Positions 13,830 to 23,586 are shown, counted from the first letter of the stretch. The stretch is 64,000 nt of DNA from Diplocloster modestus (GCF_019042245.1 NZ_JAHQCX010000020.1:1-64000); one strand, 5' to 3'. Translations and numbers: made by a program. The notes: a model not told the origin generated them from the sequence alone.

Positions 13830-15230
13830 TTGAGAGACGTACCCATGGATTATGAGGAGGAGACGGAGGAACAAAAGCAGTATAGAAGAATGACACAGAC
13901 GCCTATTCACAAGCTGATCACGACATTGGCGGTTCCGACGATTATCAGTATGATGGTGACTGCCGTTTATAATATGGCGGATACGTTTTTTGTATCTCAG
14001 CTGGGTACCAGTGCGGCGGGAGCAGTCGGCATCGTGTTTTCGCTTATGGCCCTGATTCAGGCAGTGGGTTTTATGCTCGGTATCGGTTCGGGAAGCCTGA
14101 TATCCAGACTGCTGGGGCAGAAGAAAAAAGAAGAGGCGGATCAGGTGGGGTCCACCGGTTTCTTTATGGCGCTGGTGTTCGGTCTAGTTGTTACGGTACT
14201 TGGATTGATCTTTCTAAAGCCGCTCATGAGGCTGCTGGGGTCTACGCCGACAATCCTGCCTTACGCCAGTGATTATGCAAAATATATTTTGCTGGGAGCG
14301 CCTGTGATGGGTGGTTCCTTCGTATTAAATAACGTTCTGCGTTCGGAGGGAAAAGCCACGTTGTCCATGGTGGGAATTTCTTTGGGCGGAATCCTGAATA
14401 TCATTCTGGATCCTATTTTTATATTTGGCATGGGGCTTGGGATATCCGGAGCAGCCATTGCCACGGTTCTAAGCCAGTGTGTGAGCTTTTTCATCCTGCT
14501 GGCCTGTTTCCTTACCAAAAAAAGCACGGTGCGTCTGCACATCCGGAATATATCCCGTAAAGGGTCGACCTACGTGGATATCGTGACTACCGGGTTCGCT
14601 TCCTTTTGCCGCCAGGGTCTGGCCAGTATCGCCACGGCGGTCCTGAATATTCAGGCGGCTGCCTATGGAGATCCGGCGGTAGCGGCGATGTCTATAGTAG
14701 GGAGGATTTTCATGCTGGTTCTGGCCGCTATGATCGGATTTGGTCAGGGCTTCCAGCCGGTGGCCGGCTTTAATTACGGGGCTAAGAATTACCGGAGAGT
14801 GAAGGAAGCGTTTTTCTTCTCGCTGAAAACAGGGATTGTGCTGATGAGTATTCTGGCGGTGGTGGGATGGATAACCGCGCCGTCTCTGATGGCACTTTTT
14901 CGGAAGGAAGACGCACAGGTGATCGCGATCGGCGCGTATGCGGTCCGGGCCCAGTGCCTGGTGCTGCCTCTGTTTCCGCTGGGGGTGATCAGCAATATGA
15001 CGTTCCAGGTGATCGGTAAATCCCTATGGGCTACGCTGCTTTCCGCCGCCCGGCAGGGGATCTTCTTCCTGCCGCTGATTCTGTTGCTGCCTCCGGTGAT
15101 CGGGCTTTACGGCGTCCAGCTGACCCAGCCGTTGGCAGACCTGTTTACGTTTGCCGCCTGCTTTTTCTTCCTGGTTCCATTTTTCCGGGAACTAAACGCA
15201 CAGGTGGAAGCGCAGGAGGGAACAGCATGA
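13830..15230 (+). CDS. MATE family efflux transporter
   Basis: A 466-residue cation-coupled multidrug/metabolite exporter with 12 predicted membrane segments in two MatE halves. The first begins LAVPTIISMMVTAVYNMADTFFV, followed by GIGSGSLISRLLG. The second begins near residue 245 (GFASFCRQGLASIATAVLN) and includes FGQGFQPVAGFNYGAK. The start is taken as TTG at 13830, after a purine-rich GGGTGAGGGG; an ATG at 13845 lacks such a site. Confidence 0.9.
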   Translation: MRDVPMDYEEETEEQKQYRRMTQTPIHKLITTLAVPTIISMMVTAVYNMADTFFVSQLGTSAAGAVGIVFSLMALIQAVGFMLGIGSGSLISRLLGQKKKEEADQVGSTGFFMALVFGLVVTVLGLIFLKPLMRLLGSTPTILPYASDYAKYILLGAPVMGGSFVLNNVLRSEGKATLSMVGISLGGILNIILDPIFIFGMGLGISGAAIATVLSQCVSFFILLACFLTKKSTVRLHIRNISRKGSTYVDIVTTGFASFCRQGLASIATAVLNIQAAAYGDPAVAAMSIVGRIFMLVLAAMIGFGQGFQPVAGFNYGAKNYRRVKEAFFFSLKTGIVLMSILAVVGWITAPSLMALFRKEDAQVIAIGAYAVRAQCLVLPLFPLGVISNMTFQVIGKSLWATLLSAARQGIFFLPLILLLPPVIGLYGVQLTQPLADLFTFAACFFFLVPFFRELNAQVEAQEGTA

Positions 15231-15370
15231 GCCAATTACCATAGGCCTGGCACTTTAGGCCGGAGAAAAACGAGTGTATTTCTTTAGTAAAATATGGTAG
15301 AATATTGTTATAATAGTGAAAAAAATAACAAAAGACACAATTCAATGACAAAAAAGAGACAGGTGAGTAT

Positions 15371-16399
15371 ATGGATGTAACAAAAGCGGCGGCAGCGACG
15401 CAGGAGGTTTCTTTAACGGAATACCTGAGAGGAAACCCGGAGCAGGGTATCCTGCTGGGGATTCTGGTAGTGCTTGTTTTTATGGTGGCTTTCCTGGCCT
15501 GGTACGCCTGCCTGGGAAAATGGCAGAAGCGAATGACTGTATTGGAGCATGAGCGCTGTATCCAGCTTTGTGAACTTAGCAATGAATGTTTTTTTCAATA
15601 TGACGTGAAAAAGGACCGGCTGTGTTTTTCGGGGCATGGCGCGCAAAATCTGGGATATGAACCCAGGATCGACCGTGCGTCATCCTTATTAGAACAGACA
15701 GAATGGGATAAGTCGCCGGAGGCAGGGCTGATCCGGTATCTGACCGAGGTCAGAGAAGACAGCCAGGAACTCCAGGCCAGGCTGTTAAAGGGCGGTACCC
15801 GCTGGTTTCAGATTACGAAGAAACTGGTGGTTGACGGACGAAACCGCCCGGTCTATGTAGTTGGAAAAATTACAGACATCCAGCAGCTGATGGAGGAGAA
15901 AGAACTTTGGGCGGACAAAGCCAAAAAAGACGGTCTGACCGGGCTGTATCATCCAAATGCCAGCCGTGACCTCATTCAGAATTATCTGGATGGCAGAGGG
16001 AATAAAGGGGCATTTTTGATTATAGACATCGATCATTTTAAAGGAGTTAATGACCGGCTCGGCCACCTTGCCGGTGACCAGGTTCTAATTGGAATCACCC
16101 GAGTCCTGCAGCAGACTTTCCGAAAGGACGATATCATAGGCAGGCTGGGAGGAGATGAATTCCTGGTATTCATGGCCGGAGTGCGGGACCGGAAAATCGT
16201 GGAGAAAAAATGCCGTGTCCTGTGCAGAAAGGTTAAGGAATACACGGAACAGGAACACAAAGAAAAGATCAGCGTAAGCGTTGGCGCAGCGTGTGTTTCC
16301 TCGGGCATGCATTATGACAAAGTATACAAAGCTGCGGATAGCGCGTTATATGTAGTGAAAGAGAGGGGCAGGGACGGTTACGAGATAGTGGGATTGTGA
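15371..16399 (+). CDS. Membrane-anchored diguanylate cyclase (PAS-GGDEF)
   Basis: Makes cyclic di-GMP from two GTP. Of 342 residues, about 27-48 form one membrane helix, about 60-170 a PAS-like sensor (ECFFQYDVKKDRLCFSG, WFQITKKLVVDG, VYVVGKITDIQQL), and about 185-342 the GGDEF domain with DGLTGLYHPNASRDLI, IIDIDHFKGVNDRLGH and an intact GGDEF (260-264). No RxxD inhibitory site stands out before the motif. It has no direct operon partner; the ABC genes begin 44 bp later. Confidence 0.9.
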   Translation: MDVTKAAAATQEVSLTEYLRGNPEQGILLGILVVLVFMVAFLAWYACLGKWQKRMTVLEHERCIQLCELSNECFFQYDVKKDRLCFSGHGAQNLGYEPRIDRASSLLEQTEWDKSPEAGLIRYLTEVREDSQELQARLLKGGTRWFQITKKLVVDGRNRPVYVVGKITDIQQLMEEKELWADKAKKDGLTGLYHPNASRDLIQNYLDGRGNKGAFLIIDIDHFKGVNDRLGHLAGDQVLIGITRVLQQTFRKDDIIGRLGGDEFLVFMAGVRDRKIVEKKCRVLCRKVKEYTEQEHKEKISVSVGAACVSSGMHYDKVYKAADSALYVVKERGRDGYEIVGL

Positions 16400-16443
16400 T
16401 ACGGACCGTCTATAAGAATTGATAAGAAACGGAATGGACAGTT

Positions 16444-18198
16444 ATGTTTAAACTAGCAGGATATTTAAGACATTATAAGAAGGAGAGTATCATCGGCCCC
16501 CTGTTCAAACTGCTGGAGGCATGTTTTGAACTGATCGTGCCATTAGTTATGGCCAATATGATCGATATCGGAATTAAGAACGCAGACGTCCCATATATTT
16601 GGAAAATGGGAGGTCTGCTTGTGTTTTTCGGCGTACTGGGGCTCACCTGCTCCCTGACAGCCCAGTATTTTGCAGCGAAAGCGGCTATGGGGTTTGGCAC
16701 CGAGCTGCGCCGGGATATGTTCGGCCATATTAACGGACTCTCCTATACGGAACTGGATAAGATCGGAACTTCCACGCTGGTGACCAGAATAACCAGTGAT
16801 ATCAATCAGGCCCAGGCAGGGGTAAATCTTCTGCTCCGGCTGTTCCTGCGCTCACCTTTTATTGTGGTGGGAGCGGTTATTATGGCATTTACGATCAGTG
16901 TGCGCTTAAGCGTTATTTTCCTCATCGCCGTACCGCTGTTAGCGCTGGTGATTTATGCGGTGATGGCGGCGGGAATTCCGGTATACCGGCGGGTTCAAAA
17001 CAAATTAGACCGGGTATTGCGCATGACCAGGGAAAATCTGACAGGGGCCAGAGTAGTACGTGCATTTGCCAGGCAGGAAGATGAGATAGAAGAATTTGAT
17101 GAGACCACCCGGCAGCTGCAAAAAATACAGCTGCTGGCCGGCAAGATCTCCGCATTTGAAAACCCTATAACCTACACGATTGTAAATTTAGCCATTATCG
17201 CGGTCCTCTGGTTCGGAGGTAAACAGGTGGATGGGGGGATGATCACGCAGGGGGAAGTGATCGCTCTTGTAAATTACATGACGCAGATTCTGCTGGCCCT
17301 GGTGGCCCTGGCGAATCTGATTATCTCTGCAACCAAGGCCAGTGCGTCCGCTATCCGGATTAACGAGGTGTTCGCTGTGACCTCCACCATGCAGGAGGGT
17401 GGCGAAAAAAATCCGAAGTCTCCGGAATTTGGGAAAAATACAGGGAATGATACAAAGGTAGCGTTCCAAAACGTATCGGCGGTCTATCAGGGTGCGAAAG
17501 CAGAAGCCCTGACCGGCATCAGCTTTTCTGCACAGGCCGGGGAAACCATCGGCATTATCGGCGGCACAGGTTCCGGTAAGAGTACGCTGGTGAACCTGAT
17601 CCCGCGGTTCTATGATACGGCTGCCGGAACCGTGCTGGTAGACGGTACCGATGTCAGGGAATATTCTTTCTTGGCGCTGCGCGGCAAGATCGGAATCGTA
17701 CCCCAGCAGGCGGTTCTCTTTAAAGGGACGATCCGGGAAAATATTCGCTGGGGCAGAGAGGATGCCGCCGATGAAGATATCTATGAGGCACTTGAAATCG
17801 CCCAGGCCAGAGAATTCGTGGATTCAAAACCGGAAGGCCTTGACACCAGGATTTCCCAGGGAGGAAAGAACCTCTCCGGCGGCCAGAGGCAGCGCCTGAC
17901 GATTGCCCGGGCTTTGGCTAAGAAGCCAGAAATATTAATACTGGACGACAGCGCGTCTGCACTGGACTATGCGACTGATGCCAGGCTGCGCCGGGCCATT
18001 CGCACTAAGACAAGTGGAATCACGGTATTCCTGGTATCCCAGCGGGTGGCAACCGTGCGCCAGGCGGATAAAATACTGGTTCTGGATGACGGCAGACTGG
18101 TCGGTGTGGGAACACACACAGAACTGTTGGACACCTGCCCGGTTTACAAAGAAATCTGTCTGTCACAGCTGTCGAAAGAGGAGGTGGCAGGGGCATGA
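16444..18198 (+). CDS. Heterodimeric ABC exporter subunit with degenerate ATP site
   Basis: A 584-residue half-transporter: six-helix exporter domain (about 15-310) and nucleotide-binding domain (about 340-575). It has Walker A GGTGSGKST and signature LSGGQ, but Walker B ends ILILDD, with Asp for the catalytic Glu, and the H-loop His is Gln (LVSQRVATV). Paired with the canonical Walker B of the next gene, this is the asymmetry of BmrCD- or TM287/288-type drug exporters. It overlaps the next gene by 4 nt (ATGA). Confidence 0.92.
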   Translation: MFKLAGYLRHYKKESIIGPLFKLLEACFELIVPLVMANMIDIGIKNADVPYIWKMGGLLVFFGVLGLTCSLTAQYFAAKAAMGFGTELRRDMFGHINGLSYTELDKIGTSTLVTRITSDINQAQAGVNLLLRLFLRSPFIVVGAVIMAFTISVRLSVIFLIAVPLLALVIYAVMAAGIPVYRRVQNKLDRVLRMTRENLTGARVVRAFARQEDEIEEFDETTRQLQKIQLLAGKISAFENPITYTIVNLAIIAVLWFGGKQVDGGMITQGEVIALVNYMTQILLALVALANLIISATKASASAIRINEVFAVTSTMQEGGEKNPKSPEFGKNTGNDTKVAFQNVSAVYQGAKAEALTGISFSAQAGETIGIIGGTGSGKSTLVNLIPRFYDTAAGTVLVDGTDVREYSFLALRGKIGIVPQQAVLFKGTIRENIRWGREDAADEDIYEALEIAQAREFVDSKPEGLDTRISQGGKNLSGGQRQRLTIARALAKKPEILILDDSASALDYATDARLRRAIRTKTSGITVFLVSQRVATVRQADKILVLDDGRLVGVGTHTELLDTCPVYKEICLSQLSKEEVAGA

Positions 18199-19934
18199 CT
18201 AACAGTAAAGACACGATCCGAAGAATCCTGCTATACATCAGGCCCTATCGGCTTCAGCTGATCCTCTCCCTGATATTTGCCGTGATCAGCGTCGCCCTGA
18301 CCCTATACGCCCCGATTCTGATCGGAAATGTGGTGGATCTGATCGCAGGCCCGGGGCAGGTGGGATTTACACGGATCCTGCCGATTCTCATTCAGATTCT
18401 GGCAGTGGTCCTGCTGACTTCCGCCGCCCAATGGCTGATGAATCTGTGCAACAATAAACTGACCTACTATGTGGCGAAAGATATCCGCACCAGAGCCTTC
18501 CATCAACTGGAGGTCCTGCCGTTAAAATATCTGGATTCCCACCCCTACGGCGACACCATCAGTCGTGTCATTACTGATGTGGACCAGCTGTCCGATGGCC
18601 TTCTCATGGGCTTTAATCAGCTGTTCGCCGGCGTGATAACGATACTGGGTACGCTGGGATTCATGTTATCCATCAACATCACCATAACCCTGGCAGTCGT
18701 CCTGATCACTCCGGTATCCCTGTTCGTGGCCAGCTTTATCGCCAAACGGACCTACCGCATGTTCAAAGCCCAGTCTGAAACAAGAGGGGAAATCACCTCT
18801 CTGGTAGAAGAGATGGTAGGCAATCAGAAGGTGGTTCAGGCTTTCGGATATGAAAACAGGGCCAGAGAAAAATTCGCCGGAATCAACGAAAGACTGCGCG
18901 AATGCAGTACAAAGGCTACTTTTTTCTCCTCCATTACCAATCCGGCTACACGGTTTGTAAACGGCCTGGTCTATGCGGGAGTGGGAATCATAGGAGCCCT
19001 GTCCGCTATGCGGGGCCTTATCTCCGTCGGACAGCTGTCCTGCTTCTTAAGCTATGCGAACCAATACACGAAACCCTTTAACGAGATCTCATCCGTGGTA
19101 ACGGAACTGCAGAATGCGTTCGCCTCTGCCCGGAGGGTTTTTGATCTGATCGACGAGACACCCCAGGAGCCGGATGCGCCCGGTGCGCTCACCCTGCAGC
19201 AGGTTGACGGCAGCGTTGATCTTAGACATGTATCTTTTTCCTACCATCCTGAAGTGAAACTGATAGAGAACCTGAATCTATCTGTAAAACCCGGACAGCG
19301 GATCGCCATCGTAGGTCCCACCGGCTGCGGCAAAACCACTATGATCAATCTTCTCATGCGCTTCTACGATGTAGATCAGGGGGAAATCCGTGTAAGCAGA
19401 CATCCGGCCCGTCAAATCACCCGAGACAGCCTGAGAAGGAGTTTTGGAATGGTCCTGCAGGAGACCTGGCTGAAATCCGGCACCGTACATGAGAATATCG
19501 CCTATGGACGTCCCCAGGCGGCCCGGGAAGAAGTCATCCAGGCTGCCAGATCCGCCCATGCGGACAGTTTCATCAAGCGTATGCCCGAAGGCTACGACAC
19601 GGTCATCACAGAGGACGGCGGCAACCTGTCCCAGGGCCAGAAACAGCTCCTCTGTATCGCCAGAGTTATGCTGTGCCTGCCGCCGATGTTAATCCTGGAC
19701 GAGGCTACCTCATCCATAGACACCCGCACTGAAATTAAGATCCAGCAGGCCTTTGCCCAAATGATGGAGGGGCGCACCAGCTTTATCGTCGCCCACCGTC
19801 TGTCCACGATCAGAGAGGCTGATGTGATACTGGTCATGAAAGACGGCCGTATCATGGAGACCGGAACACATGAAGAGCTTATCGCCCAACAAGGGTTCTA
19901 TGCCAAGCTTTATGAGAGCCAGTTCGCGAATTGA
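18195..19934 (+). CDS. Heterodimeric ABC exporter subunit with catalytic Walker B
   Basis: A 579-residue partner half-transporter. The exporter domain spans about 15-300; the ATPase domain has GPTGCGKTT, Q-loop FGMVLQETWL, a variant signature NLSQGQKQ, Walker B MLILDEATSSID with catalytic Glu, and H-loop IVAHRLSTI. Together with the first subunit it makes one competent and one degenerate ATP site. Start ATG overlaps the upstream stop and follows GAGGAGGTGG. Substrate unknown; multidrug or lipid export is inferred from the family. Confidence 0.92.
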   Translation: MTNSKDTIRRILLYIRPYRLQLILSLIFAVISVALTLYAPILIGNVVDLIAGPGQVGFTRILPILIQILAVVLLTSAAQWLMNLCNNKLTYYVAKDIRTRAFHQLEVLPLKYLDSHPYGDTISRVITDVDQLSDGLLMGFNQLFAGVITILGTLGFMLSINITITLAVVLITPVSLFVASFIAKRTYRMFKAQSETRGEITSLVEEMVGNQKVVQAFGYENRAREKFAGINERLRECSTKATFFSSITNPATRFVNGLVYAGVGIIGALSAMRGLISVGQLSCFLSYANQYTKPFNEISSVVTELQNAFASARRVFDLIDETPQEPDAPGALTLQQVDGSVDLRHVSFSYHPEVKLIENLNLSVKPGQRIAIVGPTGCGKTTMINLLMRFYDVDQGEIRVSRHPARQITRDSLRRSFGMVLQETWLKSGTVHENIAYGRPQAAREEVIQAARSAHADSFIKRMPEGYDTVITEDGGNLSQGQKQLLCIARVMLCLPPMLILDEATSSIDTRTEIKIQQAFAQMMEGRTSFIVAHRLSTIREADVILVMKDGRIMETGTHEELIAQQGFYAKLYESQFAN

Positions 19935-19946
19935 GGGGGCGGGGGT

Positions 19947-20411
19947 AGGGAATCGTCCGGGCGGCCTTTTCCTCCCGTTGGGGCTGTCCTAAAGTCAGGG
20001 CGCAGCCTTGCCAGGGGTCCGCTTTGTACGGACGCGCCCTATGGGGTACCCGGCAGGACGGGAGGTGTCTATTGCCCTCTTCCTCACTTAAGACTGTTAC
20101 CCGGTGTAATCTAAATGAAATCGGTCCGGCAGGTTTGCGGTCCGTGGCTGATTCGCCCCGAATGCCGGATGCATTCGCGGCTCAGCAGCCACCGAAAGAC
20201 TGCAGGGAACGCAGTCTTTCGCCACAAACCTGCCGGATCGATTTCATTAAGATTTCACACGGGCGTCTTATGTGAGGAAGAGGGCAATAGACACCTCCCG
20301 TCCTGCTGGGTACCCCATAGGGCGCGTCCGTACAAAGCGGATCCCTGGCAGACTGCGCCCTGGCTTTAGGACAGTCCCGCCGGGAGGAAAAGGCCGTCCG
20401 GACGATTCCCT
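19947..20411. repeat. Giant foldback, about 465 bp
   Basis: Nearly the whole intergenic region is one imperfect inverted repeat. The outer arm AGGGAATCGTCCGG...CTTTTCCTCCC at 19947 pairs with the complement ending at 20411, and long matches continue inward (for example CGGACGCGCCCTATGGGGTACC with its complement). Near the centre, CGGCAGGTTTG/CAAACCTGCCG encloses small hairpins (CGAATGC/GCATTCG; GACTGC/GCAGTC). No credible coding frame is present. Confidence 0.85.
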
Positions 20412-20480
20412 GCATTGGTGAGGGCTTGGGGAGGTTTGTTGTTATTTTGATGCTCTTATGAAACAATCACTTAAATGACT

Positions 20481-20520
20481 GCTAAAATATTGGATTACTT
20501 CCTGGCTAAAATATTGGATT
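20481..20520 (+). repeat. Two direct repeats upstream of eutS
   Basis: GCTAAAATATTGGATT occurs at 20481-20496 and 20505-20520, 24 bp apart. Beyond them lies a possible promoter (TTGTAT, 17 bp, TATTAT). Spacing of a little over two helical turns suits binding by a regulator. Confidence 0.45.
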
Positions 20521-20631
20521 CTTATTGTATTTTGTTGGGTTATGTTGTATTATAGAGAGGACTACTATAGATCTATAGATTTAACTAATAAATAGAGATA
20601 GTTAATCTTGAGGTGATTTTGAGGTGATGGT

Positions 20632-21009
20632 ATGGATTTTGTGAATCGGATGTCAGGGGAAGAAAAGTTGAGGATTGTCCAGGAACTGGTGCCGGGGAAA
20701 CAGGTAACGCTGGCTCATGTGATTGCTAGTCCGGATCCGATCGTTTATAAAAAGCTGGGGCTGGATCCCAGTATAGACTATGGGAAAGCCGCTATCGGTA
20801 TTTTGAGTATGAGCCCGGCGGAGATCTCGGTGATCGCAGGGGATCTGGCTGTGAAAAAGGCGAATATTGATCTGGGGTTTATTGACCGGTTCAGCGGGAC
20901 GCTTATTTTTACCGGCAGGGTGGCTGAGGTAGAGACGGCGATTCACGCGATTACGGATTATTTGAAAGAAACTTTGGGATTTACTATTTGTGAAGTTACA
21001 CGCACTTAA
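20632..21009 (+). CDS. eutS: Bacterial microcompartment shell protein EutS/PduU type
   Basis: A hexamer-forming BMC shell protein of 125 residues. RIVQELVPGKQVTLAHVIASP, YKKLGL, AIGILSMSPAEISVIAGDLAVKKANIDLGFIDRFSGTL and the terminal FTICEVTRT fit EutS, a circularly permuted BMC domain whose N-terminus makes a small beta-barrel. Start ATG follows GAGGTGA. The next gene is EutP-like, but no ethanolamine enzymes, other shell proteins or EutV/W regulators occur nearby, so the pair is an orphan here. Confidence 0.88.
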   Translation: MDFVNRMSGEEKLRIVQELVPGKQVTLAHVIASPDPIVYKKLGLDPSIDYGKAAIGILSMSPAEISVIAGDLAVKKANIDLGFIDRFSGTLIFTGRVAEVETAIHAITDYLKETLGFTICEVTRT

Positions 21010-21068
21010 TGTATTTCATGGATGGATAGGTGTATGAGATAGCAGATAATGAGGATTGATGATTTGAT

Positions 21069-21560
21069 ATGAAAAAAATAATTCTTATGGGGCGCAGCGA
21101 GTGTGGAAAGACAACGCTGCGTCAGGCTTTAAAAGGGGATAAGATTCATTACCATAAAACACAGTATATCAATCATTATGATGTGGTGATTGATACGCCG
21201 GGGGAATACGCGGAGACGAACCGGCTGGGCAGGGCGCTGGCTCTGTATTCTTATGAAGCGGATGTGGTGGGACTGCTGATCGGGGCACAGGAACCGTATT
21301 CCTTGTTTCCTCCCTGCGTGACGGCTTCTTCCGCCAGGCCGGTGATCGGTATCGTTACGCAGATTGATCATCCGGACGCGAATCCGGATCGGGCAGAGGA
21401 TTGGCTGAGGCTGTCGGGGTGTGAAGAGGTGTTTCGGGTCAGCGCGTATACCGGCGAGGGAATCTGGCAGATTCTGGAGTATTTAAGGGAAGATGGTGAC
21501 GTGCTGCCCTGGGATCAGGAAGAGGCGGAACGGCCGCGGGTGGTTTTATCCACGAAGTAA
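21069..21560 (+). CDS. eutP: EutP/PduV family small GTPase
   Basis: A 163-residue Ras-like GTPase/acetate-kinase-like protein associated with ethanolamine and propanediol microcompartments. P-loop GRSECGKTT (8-16), switch region VVIDTPGEYAE with DTPG, guanine-specificity motif TQID, and VSAYTGEGI. The short form and the eutS neighbour identify EutP. It follows eutS by 59 nt and probably shares its transcript. Confidence 0.88.
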   Translation: MKKIILMGRSECGKTTLRQALKGDKIHYHKTQYINHYDVVIDTPGEYAETNRLGRALALYSYEADVVGLLIGAQEPYSLFPPCVTASSARPVIGIVTQIDHPDANPDRAEDWLRLSGCEEVFRVSAYTGEGIWQILEYLREDGDVLPWDQEEAERPRVVLSTK

Positions 21561-21741
21561 TGAGTGGAGGACGCGCATCGGTTTTTCTTTTTACAGAAGA
21601 ATAATGTGCCGGGCTGCGGATTTTTGTTTACGAAGTGGCAGATAATATGTTAGAATGTTCCTGAAATGCAGAAAGTGGTACGGAAGAGAACCGTGCAAGC
21701 CAATGAAGGAACAGAGGAATGGAAGTCCACGGAGGAAATAC

Positions 21742-22248
21742 ATGAGCAGACAGGAATTTTTAGATGGATTGCGAACCGCGTTGAACGGTGAAGTGGCGCC
21801 GTCGGTGATAAGGGACAACTTGAGTTATTATGAGGGATATATTTCAGATGAAATACAAAAGGGAAGAAGTGAAGAGGATGTGATGGGCGAGCTGGGAGAT
21901 CCCAGATTAATTGCCCGTACGATTATTGATACATCCGGCGGAGGACAGAGTTCTTACCAGCAGGCTGGTCAGCAGAGCGATTATTACCAGGAGGAGTCCG
22001 CGGGAGCCAACGGTAATTCCGACAGAGGGTTCCGGGCAGAGTTTAACGGGAACGGCTGGAATATGCATTATGATAAGCCGAAGCGTCCGTGGTTCGAGAA
22101 AGTGTTGATTGCAGCGGTAATCGTTCTGGCCGTTTTTCTGGTGATTTCCATGATTACAGGCCTGATCTCTTTTTTGTTTCCGATTCTTGTTCCGCTTCTG
22201 ATCATCTATATTATATATCGGATTATACGGGGCGGCAGCGGCCGATAG
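21742..22248 (+). CDS. DUF1700-like membrane protein
   Basis: A 168-residue protein. The N-terminal about 60 residues (SRQEFLDGLRTAL, YYEGYISDEIQKGRSEEDVMGELGDPRLIARTII) match the helical DUF1700/HAAS module. A Gln/Gly-rich linker follows, then two membrane segments (about 118-155) and a basic tail. In other Firmicutes such proteins pair with PadR regulators; none is adjacent. Start ATG follows GGAGG. Confidence 0.75.
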   Translation: MSRQEFLDGLRTALNGEVAPSVIRDNLSYYEGYISDEIQKGRSEEDVMGELGDPRLIARTIIDTSGGGQSSYQQAGQQSDYYQEESAGANGNSDRGFRAEFNGNGWNMHYDKPKRPWFEKVLIAAVIVLAVFLVISMITGLISFLFPILVPLLIIYIIYRIIRGGSGR

Positions 22249-22297
22249 GATGCGGTATCGGGAGTGCAGCAGGGCGAAATTCAGTCAGATAAAGATC

Positions 22298-22367
22298 AGC
22301 TTACAAAAGTGTAAGCTTAAAAGGAGAAATGTAAGCCATAATTATGGCGGTGCATTTCTCCTTTTTG
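22298..22367 (+). terminator. Hairpin pair and terminator after the DUF1700 gene
   Basis: AGCTTACA/TGTAAGCT (about 22298-22317), then a strong stem AAAAGGAGAAATG/CATTTCTCCTTTT (about 22319-22366) followed by TTTTT. Confidence 0.75.
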
Positions 22368-22403
22368 GTATGATCCTATCATCAAGAAAAGGTGGTGTGA
22401 TTG

Positions 22404-23501
22404 ATGGAAGCTTATTGGATTCCTATACGGACGGCACTGGCGGTGTTCCCGCTGCTGGCTGCTTTCCTGACATTTCCCTATATGATCGTTCAATACCGCA
22501 GGTATGGCGCGATTCCCTTATTAAGGACCGTCATTTTATATTCCTTCCTGTTATATCTGCTCTGCATGTACTTCCTGGTGATCCTGCCCCTGCCGCCGGT
22601 TGATGAGGTGGCCAGACAGACCGGTCCTTCGGTTCAGCTTCTGCCGTTTCAGTTCGTCAGAGATTTTTTAAGAGAGACGAAGCTTGATATTATGAATCCG
22701 GGTACGTATCTGACGGCACTCACACAGAACTGTTTTTTACAGGTAATCTGTAACATATTCATGTTCTTGCCGTTTGGAATTTATCTTCGATATTATTTCC
22801 GCTGCGGTTTGGTCAAAACAATATGGATCAGCCTTCTGGTGAGCCTGTTTTTTGAATTTACGCAGCTTAGCGGGCTGTATGGAATATATCCCCGGGGTTA
22901 CCGGCTCTTTGATGTGGATGATCTGATGCTGAACACATGGGGCGGTATGCTTGGATACGCAGCGGCGCCTCTGTTACTCAGATTACTTCCGTCCAGAGAA
23001 CAATTGGATCAGAATGCTTATCTCAAAGGCAGAATCGTAACCTGCTGCCGGAGATTTGCCGCATTTCTTCTGGACTGGCTGCTGATCGGCATTCTTCTAA
23101 TACTATGTATGATCGCGGTTCCGCTTCTGATCCCGGCCCTGGTCGTCGTTCCCGGCTTTGTCTACGCGTTTGTGATCGCCGGTTACTTTATTCTGATCCC
23201 ATGGGCGACTGACGGCTATACCCCCGGCAAGTGGGTCTGCCGGATCCGGATAACCGGAAGAAATGAAAGAAAACCTGCCCTGTATCAATATGCACTCCGC
23301 TCCGGCCTGCTCTATTTCGTTCTGATCCCATTACCGATTATCTGGTTCTGCGGTTATATCTTCGATGTATGCACCGGTTACCGGGAAAAGCCGAGACTTC
23401 TGCTCCACGAGCGGATCAGCCGTACGGAATGCGTCAGTACTGTTGGCGCAATATCGAAACAAAAACAAAAAAATGAAAAAATATGGCTATTGCCTGCGTA
23501 G
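22404..23501 (+). CDS. VanZ-RDD fusion membrane protein
   Basis: A 365-residue integral membrane protein. Residues about 1-200 resemble VanZ-like proteins (NCFLQVICNIFMFLPFGIYLR, FEFTQLSGLYG, FDVDDLMLNTWGGMLGY). Residues about 210-345 resemble an RDD domain (RRFAAFLLDWLLIG, PWATDGYTPGKWVCRIRITG). VanZ relatives can lower glycopeptide susceptibility; RDD proteins are linked to ion or solute transport. The fusion is known in Firmicutes but its function is undefined. Start ATG at 22404 is preferred over TTG at 22401. Confidence 0.85.
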   Translation: MEAYWIPIRTALAVFPLLAAFLTFPYMIVQYRRYGAIPLLRTVILYSFLLYLLCMYFLVILPLPPVDEVARQTGPSVQLLPFQFVRDFLRETKLDIMNPGTYLTALTQNCFLQVICNIFMFLPFGIYLRYYFRCGLVKTIWISLLVSLFFEFTQLSGLYGIYPRGYRLFDVDDLMLNTWGGMLGYAAAPLLLRLLPSREQLDQNAYLKGRIVTCCRRFAAFLLDWLLIGILLILCMIAVPLLIPALVVVPGFVYAFVIAGYFILIPWATDGYTPGKWVCRIRITGRNERKPALYQYALRSGLLYFVLIPLPIIWFCGYIFDVCTGYREKPRLLLHERISRTECVSTVGAISKQKQKNEKIWLLPA

Positions 23502-23513
23502 GCATAGTATAAT

Positions 23514-23552
23514 AAAAACCAGCATGGGATAGGAACAGCAGCTGGTTTTTAT
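23514..23552 (+). terminator. Terminator after the VanZ-RDD gene
   Basis: AAAAACCAGC/GCTGGTTTTT around a 15-nt loop, with further T residues. Confidence 0.75.
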
Positions 23553-23586
23553 TTTATTTCCCAAAAGGGCGGAGGAAAATTTATAA

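Noticed and set aside
20024..20369. Two overlapping plus-strand frames in the 465-bp foldback
   Set aside because: Both lie inside the inverted repeat, lack ribosome sites and encode Arg/Pro-rich nonsense.
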